Positions 1 through 5,443 of a stretch of DNA of 7,899 bases are shown piece by piece; position 1 is the first letter of the stretch, and each line of letters opens with the position of its first letter. The stretch spans positions 1 through 7,899 of the forward strand of contig USDU01000116.1 of assembly GCA_900553635.1 (NCBI GenBank), read 5' to 3'. The position numbers and the translations under genes were made by a program. This stretch comes from an uncultured Lachnospiraceae bacterium (lineage in GTDB: Bacteria; Bacillota_A; Clostridia; Lachnospirales; Lachnospiraceae). The notes beneath the pieces were generated by a model. It was not told the DNA's origin and ran no database searches. It saw only the letters and a program-made list of their open reading frames with translations.

Positions 1-495
1 GAGGTGGGCGGTAAAGGCTTACAGTGGCCCTGCCCGACCAAGGATCATCCGGGTACTCCGATTATGCATGTGGGTAAGTTCTCCCGTGGCCTTGGCTGGT
101 TCTATCCGGCTGAGTACGTGCCTTCCGCAGAGCTTCCGGATGAGGAATACCCGATTATTCTGATGACCGGACGTATCCTGTACCATTACACCACCCGCGC
201 CATGACCGGTAAGACGCCGGAGCTCATGGAGATTGAGGGACACTCCTTTATCGAGATGAACATCGTGGATGCGGAGAAGCTGGGAATCAAGAACGGAGAC
301 CGGGTTCGCGTATCCTCCAGACGAGGAAGTATTGAGTCCACCGCCCGTGTAGGCACCAAGACCTCACCGGGTGAGAGCTGGATGCCCTTCCACTTCCCGG
401 ATGGCAACGCAAACTGGCTGACCAACGCCGCTCTGGATAAATACGCAAGAATTCCGGAGTACAAGGTCTGCGCGATTAAGATCGAGAAGGCTTAG
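1..495 (+). CDS. fdhF: Formate dehydrogenase alpha subunit, C-terminal end (5' partial)
   Basis: This is the last 164 codons of a molybdopterin-dependent oxidoreductase whose start and catalytic core lie left of the window. Reading is open from base 1 (Glu-Val-Gly-Gly) to TAG at 493-495, so the GTG at 4 is an internal codon, not a start. Visible motifs fit the C-terminal molybdopterin-dinucleotide-binding domain of formate dehydrogenases: a TGR-x-LYHY-x4-MT block near residues 57-69, the DAEKLGIKNGDRVRVSSRRG segment that binds the cofactor, a MPFHF block and the IPEYKVCAIKIEKA tail. The family oxidises formate to CO2, or runs the reverse reaction, passing electrons to partner Fe-S/flavin subunits. 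Iron-sulfur ligands and the Sec/Cys active site are outside the window. A strong terminator follows, so it ends its transcription unit. Formate dehydrogenase is much more likely than another family member, but the exact subtype cannot be decided from this part. Confidence 0.9.
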   Translation, partial: EVGGKGLQWPCPTKDHPGTPIMHVGKFSRGLGWFYPAEYVPSAELPDEEYPIILMTGRILYHYTTRAMTGKTPELMEIEGHSFIEMNIVDAEKLGIKNGDRVRVSSRRGSIESTARVGTKTSPGESWMPFHFPDGNANWLTNAALDKYARIPEYKVCAIKIEKA

Positions 496-510
496 CCTTA
501 TATACAGAAC

Positions 511-550
511 AAAACAGGCCGGACAGCGCATCGCTGCCCGGCCTGTTTTA
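511..550 (+). terminator. Intrinsic terminator of the formate dehydrogenase unit
   Basis: An 18-base arm at 511-528 pairs with 532-549 across a three-base loop (cat), with one A/C mismatch. The stem is rich in GC, has AAAA at its foot and ends in TTTT. It begins 15 bases after the formate dehydrogenase stop codon and stands just before the ribosome binding site of the next ORF, so that ORF would need read-through or its own promoter. Confidence 0.9.
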
Positions 551-570
551 TAGAAAAAAGGAGAATTGAT

Positions 571-780
571 ATGGCACAGATTACGCTTTTTACGGATATT
601 CTTCCCGAAGAGCAGGAAAGAATGCGCGTCTGCTTTCGGGCAAAGGAAATGTGTTTTCAGAATAACGAGACCATTCTGGAATACGCAAGTTCCATGAATC
701 AGATTGGGGTGATTCTGTACGGATGGGCGGACGGTCTGTCTGAAATGGTAAAAAGAATGGAAACCATACCCAAAATGTAA
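571..780 (+). CDS. Truncated Crp/Fnr-type regulator: N-terminal part of a cyclic-nucleotide-binding domain only
   Basis: A 69-codon ORF starts at ATG 571 with a good ribosome binding site (AAGGAG, about nine bases upstream). Residues 5-53 follow the opening of Crp/Fnr regulators: an LF-x2-I-L-x-EEQERM helix, a CFRAKEMCF strand, a NNETILEYAS segment and a QIGVILYGWA strand matching the start of the beta-roll. Intact family members run to roughly 220-230 residues and end in a helix-turn-helix. Here the protein stops after about one quarter of that length, with a tail (SEMVKRMETIPKM) that no longer fits the fold, and neither of the other + frames before the next gene resumes the domain. Most likely it is a remnant left by an internal deletion, since it could not bind DNA as drawn. 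A short expressed protein cannot be excluded. It sits directly downstream of formate dehydrogenase, which an intact Crp/Fnr protein might once have regulated; that is inference. Confidence 0.62.
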   Translation: MAQITLFTDILPEEQERMRVCFRAKEMCFQNNETILEYASSMNQIGVILYGWADGLSEMVKRMETIPKM

Positions 781-786
781 AATTTG

Positions 787-795
787 TGTTATAAT
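787..795 (+). promoter_or_regulatory. Extended -10 promoter for the PucR-family gene
   Basis: TGT-TATAAT at 787-795 is an extended -10 element with a perfect TATAAT hexamer (790-795). No good -35 hexamer lies 16-18 bases upstream (TACCCA at 767-772 is the best), which is usual for extended -10 promoters. Transcription would start near 802, giving a leader of about 30 bases before the GTG start at 833. Confidence 0.65.
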
Positions 796-832
796 ATAAC
801 ATTAAATGATATCTGGAGGGGGAAGGTAGAAA

Positions 833-2056
833 GTGTCCTTAAAAGTAAGGGAAATATTGGAGCTGGCTGAGATGAAGGGATGCTCACTGGCAGCCGGAAA
901 GGGCGGGCTTGACCGTGTAGTCCGTTTTGTTGACTGTATGGAAATACCGGATATGAAAGCGTGGATGCGACCGAATGTCTTCTATATTACGACCGGATAT
1001 ACCTATAGCAATTCAGAGGAAGAAATTATCCAGTTAATCCGAGATTTGTACGACGCCAAGGCGGCAGCCCTGGCGACAAAATATAAATACATCGGCTGTT
1101 CCCTGGAAGCAGCCATTAAGGTGGCGGATGAATTGCAGTTTCCGCTGATTCTGTGGCCGGAGGATTTACCTTTTATAGAGATGAATTATCTTGTAATGGA
1201 GGCGCTTATCAAGTCCCAGAATAGTCTGATGGATTCCATGCAGTCCCGGATTAAACGATATAATCAGCGGGAAATGGATCAGCGGTTATTTGTGGATCTT
1301 CTGACCGGCAATATTGCCCACGACGAAGAAGAAAATTACAGGATCAAGGAACAGAGGTGGCCCGTGCCGCCTTATCAGATTATTTATATCGAAGTTGATC
1401 GGATCAAGCAGAAGCTGCATGAGCTTCGGGAGGAGGAAGCCCAGGAGCGGATTGAAAGGATAGAAAATCTGATAAGGGAGGCCTTTACCGGAGAGCAGGT
1501 GGTTGTCCTGTCTAACAACGGCACCTTTCAATGTATCCTGAAGCGGACCGGGGATAAGGAGATCGGGGCTGATTATTTTGAAGCCATACAGAGGGAGATT
1601 TGTGAAAAAACAGGATATATGGCGACCATAGGCGTGTCGAGGACGGAGGATACTTATAAAAGATTCGGACAGGCCTATCAGGACGCAAGGGACGCGGTGG
1701 AAATCGCCGTATGTCAGAACCTGGAGTCCAGGGTGCTCTGTATCGAAGACGCCGGTTTCTGGAAAATTTTGAAAAAAATCAGCAAGCAGGATATGTGTCG
1801 GGAATTTGTGGAAGAAAAGCTGAATGCGTTTATTGAATACGATCAGGAGAATGAGAGAGAGCTTCTGGAGACGCTGGAGGCTCTGGTCAACAATCTGGGA
1901 GCCAGGAATGTGACGGCAAACGCGCTGCATTTACATCGGAATACGCTGATATACCGGATTAAGAAGATTGAAAATCAGACAGGCTATGACTTGTCTGATC
2001 CAAACAGCATCCTGGAGCTTGCGTTTGCGCTCCGGATTATGAAATTTATGAAATAA
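833..2056 (+). CDS. PucR-family transcriptional regulator
   Basis: A 407-residue regulator with the full PucR layout. Residues about 5-126 match the PucR N-terminal sensor domain (VREILELAEMKGCSLAAG, then DxMEIPDMKAWMRPNVFYITTG). Residues about 140-295 are a degenerate GGDEF-like linker (QRLFVDLLTGNI, later IGVSRTEDTYKRFGQAYQDA). Residues about 344-402 are the C-terminal helix-turn-helix, with the family signature LHLHRNTLIYRIKKIENQTG and a DLSDP turn. Family members are mostly activators of purine or amino-acid catabolism genes and sense a small molecule. The GTG start at 833 is supported by GGAGGGGG at 815-822 and by the early VREILEL motif. It lies 227 bases upstream of a membrane-protein/amidohydrolase operon on the same strand and is its likely regulator; this is inference from position. 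Arginine codons are mostly CGG/AGG/CGA, unlike that operon, which fits low expression of a regulator. Confidence 0.92.
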   Translation: MSLKVREILELAEMKGCSLAAGKGGLDRVVRFVDCMEIPDMKAWMRPNVFYITTGYTYSNSEEEIIQLIRDLYDAKAAALATKYKYIGCSLEAAIKVADELQFPLILWPEDLPFIEMNYLVMEALIKSQNSLMDSMQSRIKRYNQREMDQRLFVDLLTGNIAHDEEENYRIKEQRWPVPPYQIIYIEVDRIKQKLHELREEEAQERIERIENLIREAFTGEQVVVLSNNGTFQCILKRTGDKEIGADYFEAIQREICEKTGYMATIGVSRTEDTYKRFGQAYQDARDAVEIAVCQNLESRVLCIEDAGFWKILKKISKQDMCREFVEEKLNAFIEYDQENERELLETLEALVNNLGARNVTANALHLHRNTLIYRIKKIENQTGYDLSDPNSILELAFALRIMKFMK

Positions 2057-2114
2057 CAAATATGAAAAAACTCCGTCGAAATGTATAGATTATCATTTGC
2101 AAGTGAGAATCGTT

Positions 2115-2150
2115 GTGCATGGTGCATAAAAAACAGGGGTTTTATGGTGC
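2115..2150 (+). promoter_or_regulatory. Repeat-rich candidate operator upstream of the operon promoter
   Basis: Three repeat patterns overlap here. GTGCAT occurs at 2115-2120 and 2122-2127. The heptamer ATGGTGC occurs at 2119-2125 and again at 2144-2150. CATAAAA at 2125-2131 is the inverted complement of TTTTATG at 2140-2146 across eight bases. The block ends 10 bases before the -35 hexamer, where activators commonly bind. A PucR-family operator is the natural guess, but I do not recognise a published PucR consensus in it. Confidence 0.4.
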
Positions 2151-2160
2151 GCAGGGAGCG

Positions 2161-2189
2161 TCGACATGAAAAGGAGGCAGTGCTATACT
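2161..2189 (+). promoter_or_regulatory. Sigma-70-type promoter of the DUF3100/M20 operon
   Basis: TCGACA (2161-2166) and TATACT (2184-2189) are separated by exactly 17 bases, and TGC at 2181-2183 adds an extended -10. Each hexamer differs from consensus at one base. Predicted start is near 2196, leaving a leader of about 88 bases before the GTG at 2284. Confidence 0.75.
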
Positions 2190-2210
2190 AAAAATAGCAA
2201 GAGCTGAATG

Positions 2211-2262
2211 ATCTTTCGGAAACCTGGATCCCACAGTACTGTAGGTTTCGGAAGATTATTTT
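2211..2262 (+). promoter_or_regulatory. Leader hairpin and direct repeats between promoter and DUF3100 gene
   Basis: Arm 2211-2225 pairs with 2243-2256, with a bulged G and one U-G pair. The 17-base loop contains two perfect palindromes, GGATCC (2226-2231) and ACAGTACTGT (2233-2242). The stem is followed by the T-rich stretch TTATTTT (2256-2262), so it could act as a weak attenuator. Alternatively, the octamer TTTCGGAA, present at 2214-2221 and 2246-2253 (32 bases apart, about three helical turns), may be a tandem protein-binding site. The first copy's centre loosely resembles a CodY box. Function unproven. Confidence 0.45.
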
Positions 2263-2283
2263 ACTGAAACGGAGGAAAAAGAT

Positions 2284-3132
2284 GTGAAACAGAGAACGGG
2301 TACTGTAAATTGTATGATTGTAACGCTTATCCTTTGCATTATTGCGGAGCTGATTGGACCGTTGCAATTCAAGGTGATGGGAGTCGATGTAAAGATCCTG
2401 ACCATGATTTGGGTTATCATTATGGGAATTTTATTATCCCCCTCACTTCTGGGAAAAGTAATCCCGCCGCTCAAGAAAGTTATCGGCCACGCTGAGATTA
2501 GCCGTGCACCCTACTTACTGTCCCTGACCTTATACCCCCTGGGTATCATGTTCGGTATCAGTGCAGGACCGAAGGTCGGAATCGTGCTTCAGGCAGGTCC
2601 GGCTCTGCTGTTCCAGGAGTTAGGTAACCTGGCAACCATGCTGATTGCGCTGCCCTTAGGTCTGCTGATTGGACTGGGAAGAAGTGCGGTTGGTGGAACC
2701 TTCTCCCTGTGTCGTGATACCGCGCTGGGAATTATCGGAGATAAGTACGGTCTGGAGTCCAGAGAAGGTATGGGAACTCTGGGAACCTACATCAGCGGAA
2801 GTGTATTCGGAACCTTATTCTACTCTTTCCTGGCACCCGTCGGCCTGCTTCTGGGATTCCACCCCTTCGCACTGGCTATGGCGTCCGGAATGGGAAGTGC
2901 GTCCATGATGAACGCAGCTACCGCAGCTCTTACCAGTGCTGCCCCGGCTATGTACTCTGAGCAGATTCTCGCATATTCAGCAACCAGTGGACTTCTGACT
3001 GCTGTAACAGGTGTGTATGTTGAGATGTTCGTGGCATTACCGCTGGCTAACTGGTATTATAAGCGCATAAATCCGGGTATCGAGCGCTTTAGACAGAGAG
3101 TATTTAAGAAAGCACCGGAGGGAGAGGTATAA
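2284..3132 (+). CDS. DUF3100-like integral membrane protein, putative transporter subunit
   Basis: A 282-residue, very hydrophobic protein that I match by recall to the uncharacterised DUF3100 family. Likely membrane segments lie near residues 9-27, 36-55, 77-94, 97-133 (two), 165-190, 193-220 and 228-256, with a basic cytoplasmic-type tail (KRINPGIERFRQRVFKK). Small-residue stretches, GTYISGSVFGTLF (167-179) and ASGMGSASMMNAATAAL (200-216), interrupt the hydrophobic runs as substrate-binding hairpins do in elevator-type carriers. Start: ATG at 2282 is followed at once by TGA, so GTG at 2284 is the start, with GGAGG at 2271-2275. The next gene begins one base after the stop, implying co-translation and probably a complex. 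I infer uptake of the substrate of the downstream M20 hydrolase; no transport function is established to my knowledge. Arginine codons are only AGA, CGT or CGC, consistent with strong expression. Confidence 0.75.
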   Translation: MKQRTGTVNCMIVTLILCIIAELIGPLQFKVMGVDVKILTMIWVIIMGILLSPSLLGKVIPPLKKVIGHAEISRAPYLLSLTLYPLGIMFGISAGPKVGIVLQAGPALLFQELGNLATMLIALPLGLLIGLGRSAVGGTFSLCRDTALGIIGDKYGLESREGMGTLGTYISGSVFGTLFYSFLAPVGLLLGFHPFALAMASGMGSASMMNAATAALTSAAPAMYSEQILAYSATSGLLTAVTGVYVEMFVALPLANWYYKRINPGIERFRQRVFKKAPEGEV

Positions 3133-3133
3133 A

Positions 3134-3613
3134 ATGGAAGCTGCAAAGGAAAAATCACTGCTTGAAACTATTTTAGAGCAGATTAAAATTATTGTCGTTA
3201 TTTATGGAATCATCATTGTGGTTCATATGGTTTCTATGGGAAGTCCGCTTCCAGGTCTGCTGAAGTCAACTGTAGTAAGCTTTATCATGGTTACAATCGC
3301 AATCGTTCTGAAGAATGTGGTAAAGAAACCGAATCTTCCGGGATTTGCGTGGGCTACCCTGGTGGCATTTGTTTTAACATTGCCGATCTCCCCGCTTTCC
3401 GACACGATCGTAGAGCTGATGAGCGCATACAGCTTCGGTCTGGTGGGAATCCCGCTGCTGAGCTTCGCGGGAATCGCGGTAGGAGAGCAGCTGGAGGTAT
3501 TCAAGAAGCTGAGCTGGAAGATTGTAATTATTTCTTTCGTAGTTATGGCGTCTACCTATTTTGGTTCCGCAGCAATTTCCAATATTATTCTGGCTGCAAA
3601 GGGACTGATTTAA
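3134..3613 (+). CDS. Small integral membrane protein, putative partner of the DUF3100-like protein
   Basis: A 159-residue protein with an amphipathic charged N-terminus (MEAAKEKSLLETILEQIK) followed by about five hydrophobic segments near residues 17-34, 45-61, 69-84, 97-118 and 128-156. I do not recognise a named family. Notable conserved-looking pieces are the LPGFAWATLVAFVLTLPISP segment (68-87) and VGIPLLSFAGIAVGEQLEVF (104-123), the latter like helix-breaking motifs of secondary carriers. It starts one base after the upstream stop, with a ribosome binding site (GGAGGGAGAGG) inside the end of that gene, so the two products are probably made in step and act together. A large plus small membrane pair resembles the arrangement of two-subunit carriers such as the malonate transporter MadM/MadL, but only in size and order, not in visible sequence. 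Function is inferred from context. Confidence 0.72.
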   Translation: MEAAKEKSLLETILEQIKIIVVIYGIIIVVHMVSMGSPLPGLLKSTVVSFIMVTIAIVLKNVVKKPNLPGFAWATLVAFVLTLPISPLSDTIVELMSAYSFGLVGIPLLSFAGIAVGEQLEVFKKLSWKIVIISFVVMASTYFGSAAISNIILAAKGLI

Positions 3614-3640
3614 TATAACATTTTGTGAAATTTTGAACAG

Positions 3641-3671
3641 TAACAGGAAATCCTGCGAGGATTTCCTGTTA
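3641..3671 (+). terminator. Perfect hairpin between membrane pair and M20 hydrolase (partial terminator or RNA-stability element)
   Basis: TAACAGGAAATCC (3641-3653) pairs perfectly with 3659-3671 across the five-base loop tgcga. It starts 27 bases after the membrane-protein stop. The stem is AT-rich at its foot and is followed by ATCATAAAATTT instead of a clean T run, so I doubt full termination. It may reduce read-through, mark an RNA-processing point or protect the upstream message. No convincing promoter lies between it and the M20 gene, so that gene likely depends on read-through. Confidence 0.55.
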
Positions 3672-3703
3672 TCATAAAATTTAAATGAAATGGAGAGAAG
3701 CAT

Positions 3704-4852
3704 ATGGAGACATTAGAGACATTAAAACAGGAAATCAGTACACTTGCAGATGCAAGACAGGGAGAGTTTGAGAAGGTATGCAGCTATATTTTTGAGAACC
3801 CGGAGCTGGCGTTCAAGGAATACAAGGCTCAGGAGGCACTCTGTAAGCTTCTGGAAAGCAATGGATTTGAAGTAAAACGCGGAATTTCTGAACTGCCCAC
3901 CTCTTTCGAGGCAGTATATGATACCGGAAAGCCGGGCAAGACCGTAGCCCTGATGGGAGAGTATGACTGTCTTCCGGAAATCGGACATGGCTGTGGCCAT
4001 AACATCATCGGAACCTCTGCGGCAGGAGCCGGCATCGTATTAAAAGAGGTTATGGAAAAACATGGTATTGGCGGCGTGTTAAAGGTATTAGGTACACCGG
4101 CTGAGGAAAAGGGAAGCGGAAAAGCTATCATGGTTCGTCACGGCGTATTTAAGGGAATCGACACAGCGCTTCTGATGCATCCGACCGAGGCGTCCATGCC
4201 GGATGATATTTCCTTCGCAGCAGTTACTCTGGAGTTCACCTTCAAGGGAAGACCTGCACATGCAGCAGCATTCCCGTGGAAGGCAGCAAATGCTCTGAGC
4301 GGCGTACAGCTGATGTTCCACGCAGTTGATATGATGAGACTGCATTTCAAGGATTACAGCCGTGTACATGGAATCATCACCGAGGGTGGTACCGCGCACA
4401 ATACCGTAACTGCAGAGGCAAAGGCTGTATTTAACATCCGTGCTCTGGAGTATGAGTACATGATGGAGCTGGTTGACATCATTAAGGACTGCGCAAAGGG
4501 TGCGGCAATCGCTACCAGAACAGAGGTTGAAGTACAGCAGTTAGATGAGGTTATCAAGGATATCCGCAACGATAAGAGAATGGTTGACTATGTACGTAAG
4601 AACATGGAGTTCATCGGCGAGGATTACATCGAGCGTGATCTGACCCAGGGTATCGGTTCTACAGACGTAGGAAACGTATCTCATGAGATTCCGACCATTC
4701 AGTTCTATGTAAGACTGAAAGAGAATGTGGGAACGCATACCAAGGAATTTGCTGAGGCAGCAGGCGGAGAAGAAGGAAAGCGTACCTTACATCAGGCTGT
4801 AAAGCTGTTGGCCATGAGTGCGTTAGACGTATTTAACGAATATAACGAATAA
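3704..4852 (+). CDS. M20-family metallo-amidohydrolase/peptidase (AbgB/PM20D2-like)
   Basis: A 382-residue cytoplasmic zinc hydrolase; no signal peptide. Expected M20 features are in place: the EYDCLPEIGHGCGHN block (86-100) with metal ligands Cys97 and His99, the catalytic Glu pair at 134-135 in GTPAEEKGSGK, His159 in LLMHPTEA, the lid/dimerisation domain from about 172 to 285 opening with FTFKGRPAHAAAFPW (His186), and the C-terminal ligand His345 in VGTHTKEF. The EYD-LPEIGHGCGHN form belongs to the AbgB/AmhX/PM20D2 branch, which cleaves amide bonds of N-acyl amino acids or dipeptides (p-aminobenzoyl-glutamate, beta-alanyl-lysine types); the exact substrate cannot be read from sequence. ATG 3704 has GGAGAG at 3692-3697. 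It follows a membrane pair that probably imports its substrate. All 14 arginine codons are AGA, CGT or CGC, suggesting high expression. Confidence 0.9.
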   Translation: METLETLKQEISTLADARQGEFEKVCSYIFENPELAFKEYKAQEALCKLLESNGFEVKRGISELPTSFEAVYDTGKPGKTVALMGEYDCLPEIGHGCGHNIIGTSAAGAGIVLKEVMEKHGIGGVLKVLGTPAEEKGSGKAIMVRHGVFKGIDTALLMHPTEASMPDDISFAAVTLEFTFKGRPAHAAAFPWKAANALSGVQLMFHAVDMMRLHFKDYSRVHGIITEGGTAHNTVTAEAKAVFNIRALEYEYMMELVDIIKDCAKGAAIATRTEVEVQQLDEVIKDIRNDKRMVDYVRKNMEFIGEDYIERDLTQGIGSTDVGNVSHEIPTIQFYVRLKENVGTHTKEFAEAAGGEEGKRTLHQAVKLLAMSALDVFNEYNE

Positions 4853-4863
4853 TTCAATCCAAT

Positions 4864-4905
4864 AAAAAAGCAGCGCGTCCTGTGAAATGGGCGCGCTGCT
4901 TTTTT
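4864..4905. terminator. Strong bidirectional intrinsic terminator
   Basis: A 17-base arm at 4864-4880 pairs with 4889-4905 (one G-U pair) around the loop tgtgaaat. The GC-rich core GCAGCGCG/CGCGCTGC is flanked by six As and six Ts, so it works on both strands. It sits between the convergent M20 (+) and DUF1294 (-) genes and serves both. Confidence 0.92.
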
Positions 4906-4918
4906 AAACCTTAAAATT

Positions 4919-5194
4919 TTAAAACCGATGGCTCAGGAAGAAATATCCTGCCGCCTGCAAAACCAGGATAGCCGGCATTCCGATTACAAAATACCAGTGC
5001 CTGGTTTTGTGACGGAAGAGCTGCATACCGGCAATGGCGCCGACGCTGCCACCCAAAAGAGCAGAGAGAAACAGGGTTTTCTCGGGGATGCGCCATTTGT
5101 GACGGCGGGCCCGTGATTTGTCGACGCCCATCAGGGCGAAGGCAAGGAGGTTGATAAGAAGCAGATACATCGTAACAGGTGTGGATAATTGCAT
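4919..5194 (-). CDS. DUF1294-family small membrane protein
   Basis: A 91-residue protein on the minus strand, a usual size for DUF1294 proteins. It has an N-terminal membrane segment (residues 9-23), then the family signature MGVDKSRARRHKWRIPEKTL (22-41), a second hydrophobic stretch with GGSVGAIAGM (48-57), a polar FRHKTRH motif (60-66) and a last membrane segment (67-87). The biochemical role of the family is unknown. The reading frame is open further upstream, to a 151-codon form, but the start at 5194 is chosen because AGGAGG (5200-5205 in plus coordinates) stands five bases before that ATG and the extra N-terminus has no family resemblance. It is the only gene here on this strand, converges on the M20 gene and diverges from the CNNM/CBS gene. 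Confidence 0.88.
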   Translation of the reverse strand: MQLSTPVTMYLLLINLLAFALMGVDKSRARRHKWRIPEKTLFLSALLGGSVGAIAGMQLFRHKTRHWYFVIGMPAILVLQAAGYFFLSHRF

Positions 5195-5199
5195 AAGAG

Positions 5200-5205
5200 C
5201 CTCCT
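5200..5205 (-). promoter_or_regulatory. Ribosome binding site fixing the DUF1294 start
   Basis: On the minus strand this reads AGGAGG, five bases before ATG at 5194-5192. It rules out the longer upstream reading of the frame. Confidence 0.85.
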
Positions 5206-5295
5206 GAAAAGTACATTTTGATGAATTTAGAATACGGGATTTCCAGAGTTTCGTCAAGTCATGGACGGAAGACAACACAGCCTGAAGGAAGAGAA

Positions 5296-5324
5296 AGTAG
5301 ATACAATTATAAAGAATCTGTAAA
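5296..5324 (-). promoter_or_regulatory. Candidate promoter for the DUF1294 gene
   Basis: Reading the minus strand, TTTACA (5324-5319) and TCTACT (5301-5296) are separated by 17 bases, about 100 bases before the start codon. The -35 matches consensus at five of six bases, the -10 at four of six. A TATAAT also occurs at 5312-5307 but lacks a suitable -35, so the exact start is uncertain. Confidence 0.4.
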
Positions 5325-5329
5325 GAATC
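5310..5329. repeat. Tandem 9-base direct repeat in the divergent control region
   Basis: TAAAGAATC occurs at 5310-5318 and 5321-5329, an 11-base period (about one helical turn). It overlaps the minus-strand -35 candidate and lies 21 bases upstream of the plus-strand -35, a plausible shared operator position. Confidence 0.4.
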
Positions 5330-5350
5330 CTCCATTTCCGCTGGTTCCGG

Positions 5351-5379
5351 TTGACAAGAACAAAAGGGTTTCATATAAT
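5351..5379 (+). promoter_or_regulatory. Consensus sigma-70 promoter of the CNNM/CBS gene
   Basis: TTGACA (5351-5356) and TATAAT (5374-5379) are both perfect, with the ideal 17-base spacer. Predicted start is near 5386, giving a leader of about 58 bases. The same TTG could be read as an alternative start codon in frame with the gene downstream; its role as a -35 box, and the ribosome binding site at 5424-5430, argue against that. Confidence 0.92.
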
Positions 5380-5423
5380 ATTATCATTAAGCACTCGTGC
5401 GTATTTTAGAAGTGTATACAAAA

Positions 5424-5430
5424 AAGGAGA
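5424..5430 (+). promoter_or_regulatory. Ribosome binding site fixing the CNNM/CBS start
   Basis: AAGGAGA stands 13 bases before ATG 5444. It places the start there, 31 codons later than the longest possible reading. The spacing is longer than usual and AT-only. Confidence 0.65.
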
Positions 5431-5443
5431 ATTATATTTTATT

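Noticed and set aside
1286..1930. Minus-strand open frame of 214 codons
   Set aside because: It is antisense to pucR, with no family resemblance and no start signal.
2211..2257. Confident CodY boxes at the two TTTCGGAA copies
   Set aside because: The centres fit, but the flanks miss several consensus positions and the middle base is G instead of A/T. It is kept only as a possibility.
2211..2262. T-box or known riboswitch upstream of the DUF3100-like gene
   Set aside because: I see no T-box antiterminator sequence and no conserved riboswitch core; the leader of about 88 bases is also too short for a T-box.
5195..5374. N-terminal extension of the DUF1294 protein to 151 residues
   Set aside because: An AGGAGG lies directly before the internal ATG at 5194, and the extension does not resemble the family.
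5218..5409. Small plus-strand ORF of 63 codons in the divergent region
   Set aside because: It covers the promoter and repeat elements of the neighbouring genes, lacks a convincing ribosome binding site and has no recognisable sequence.
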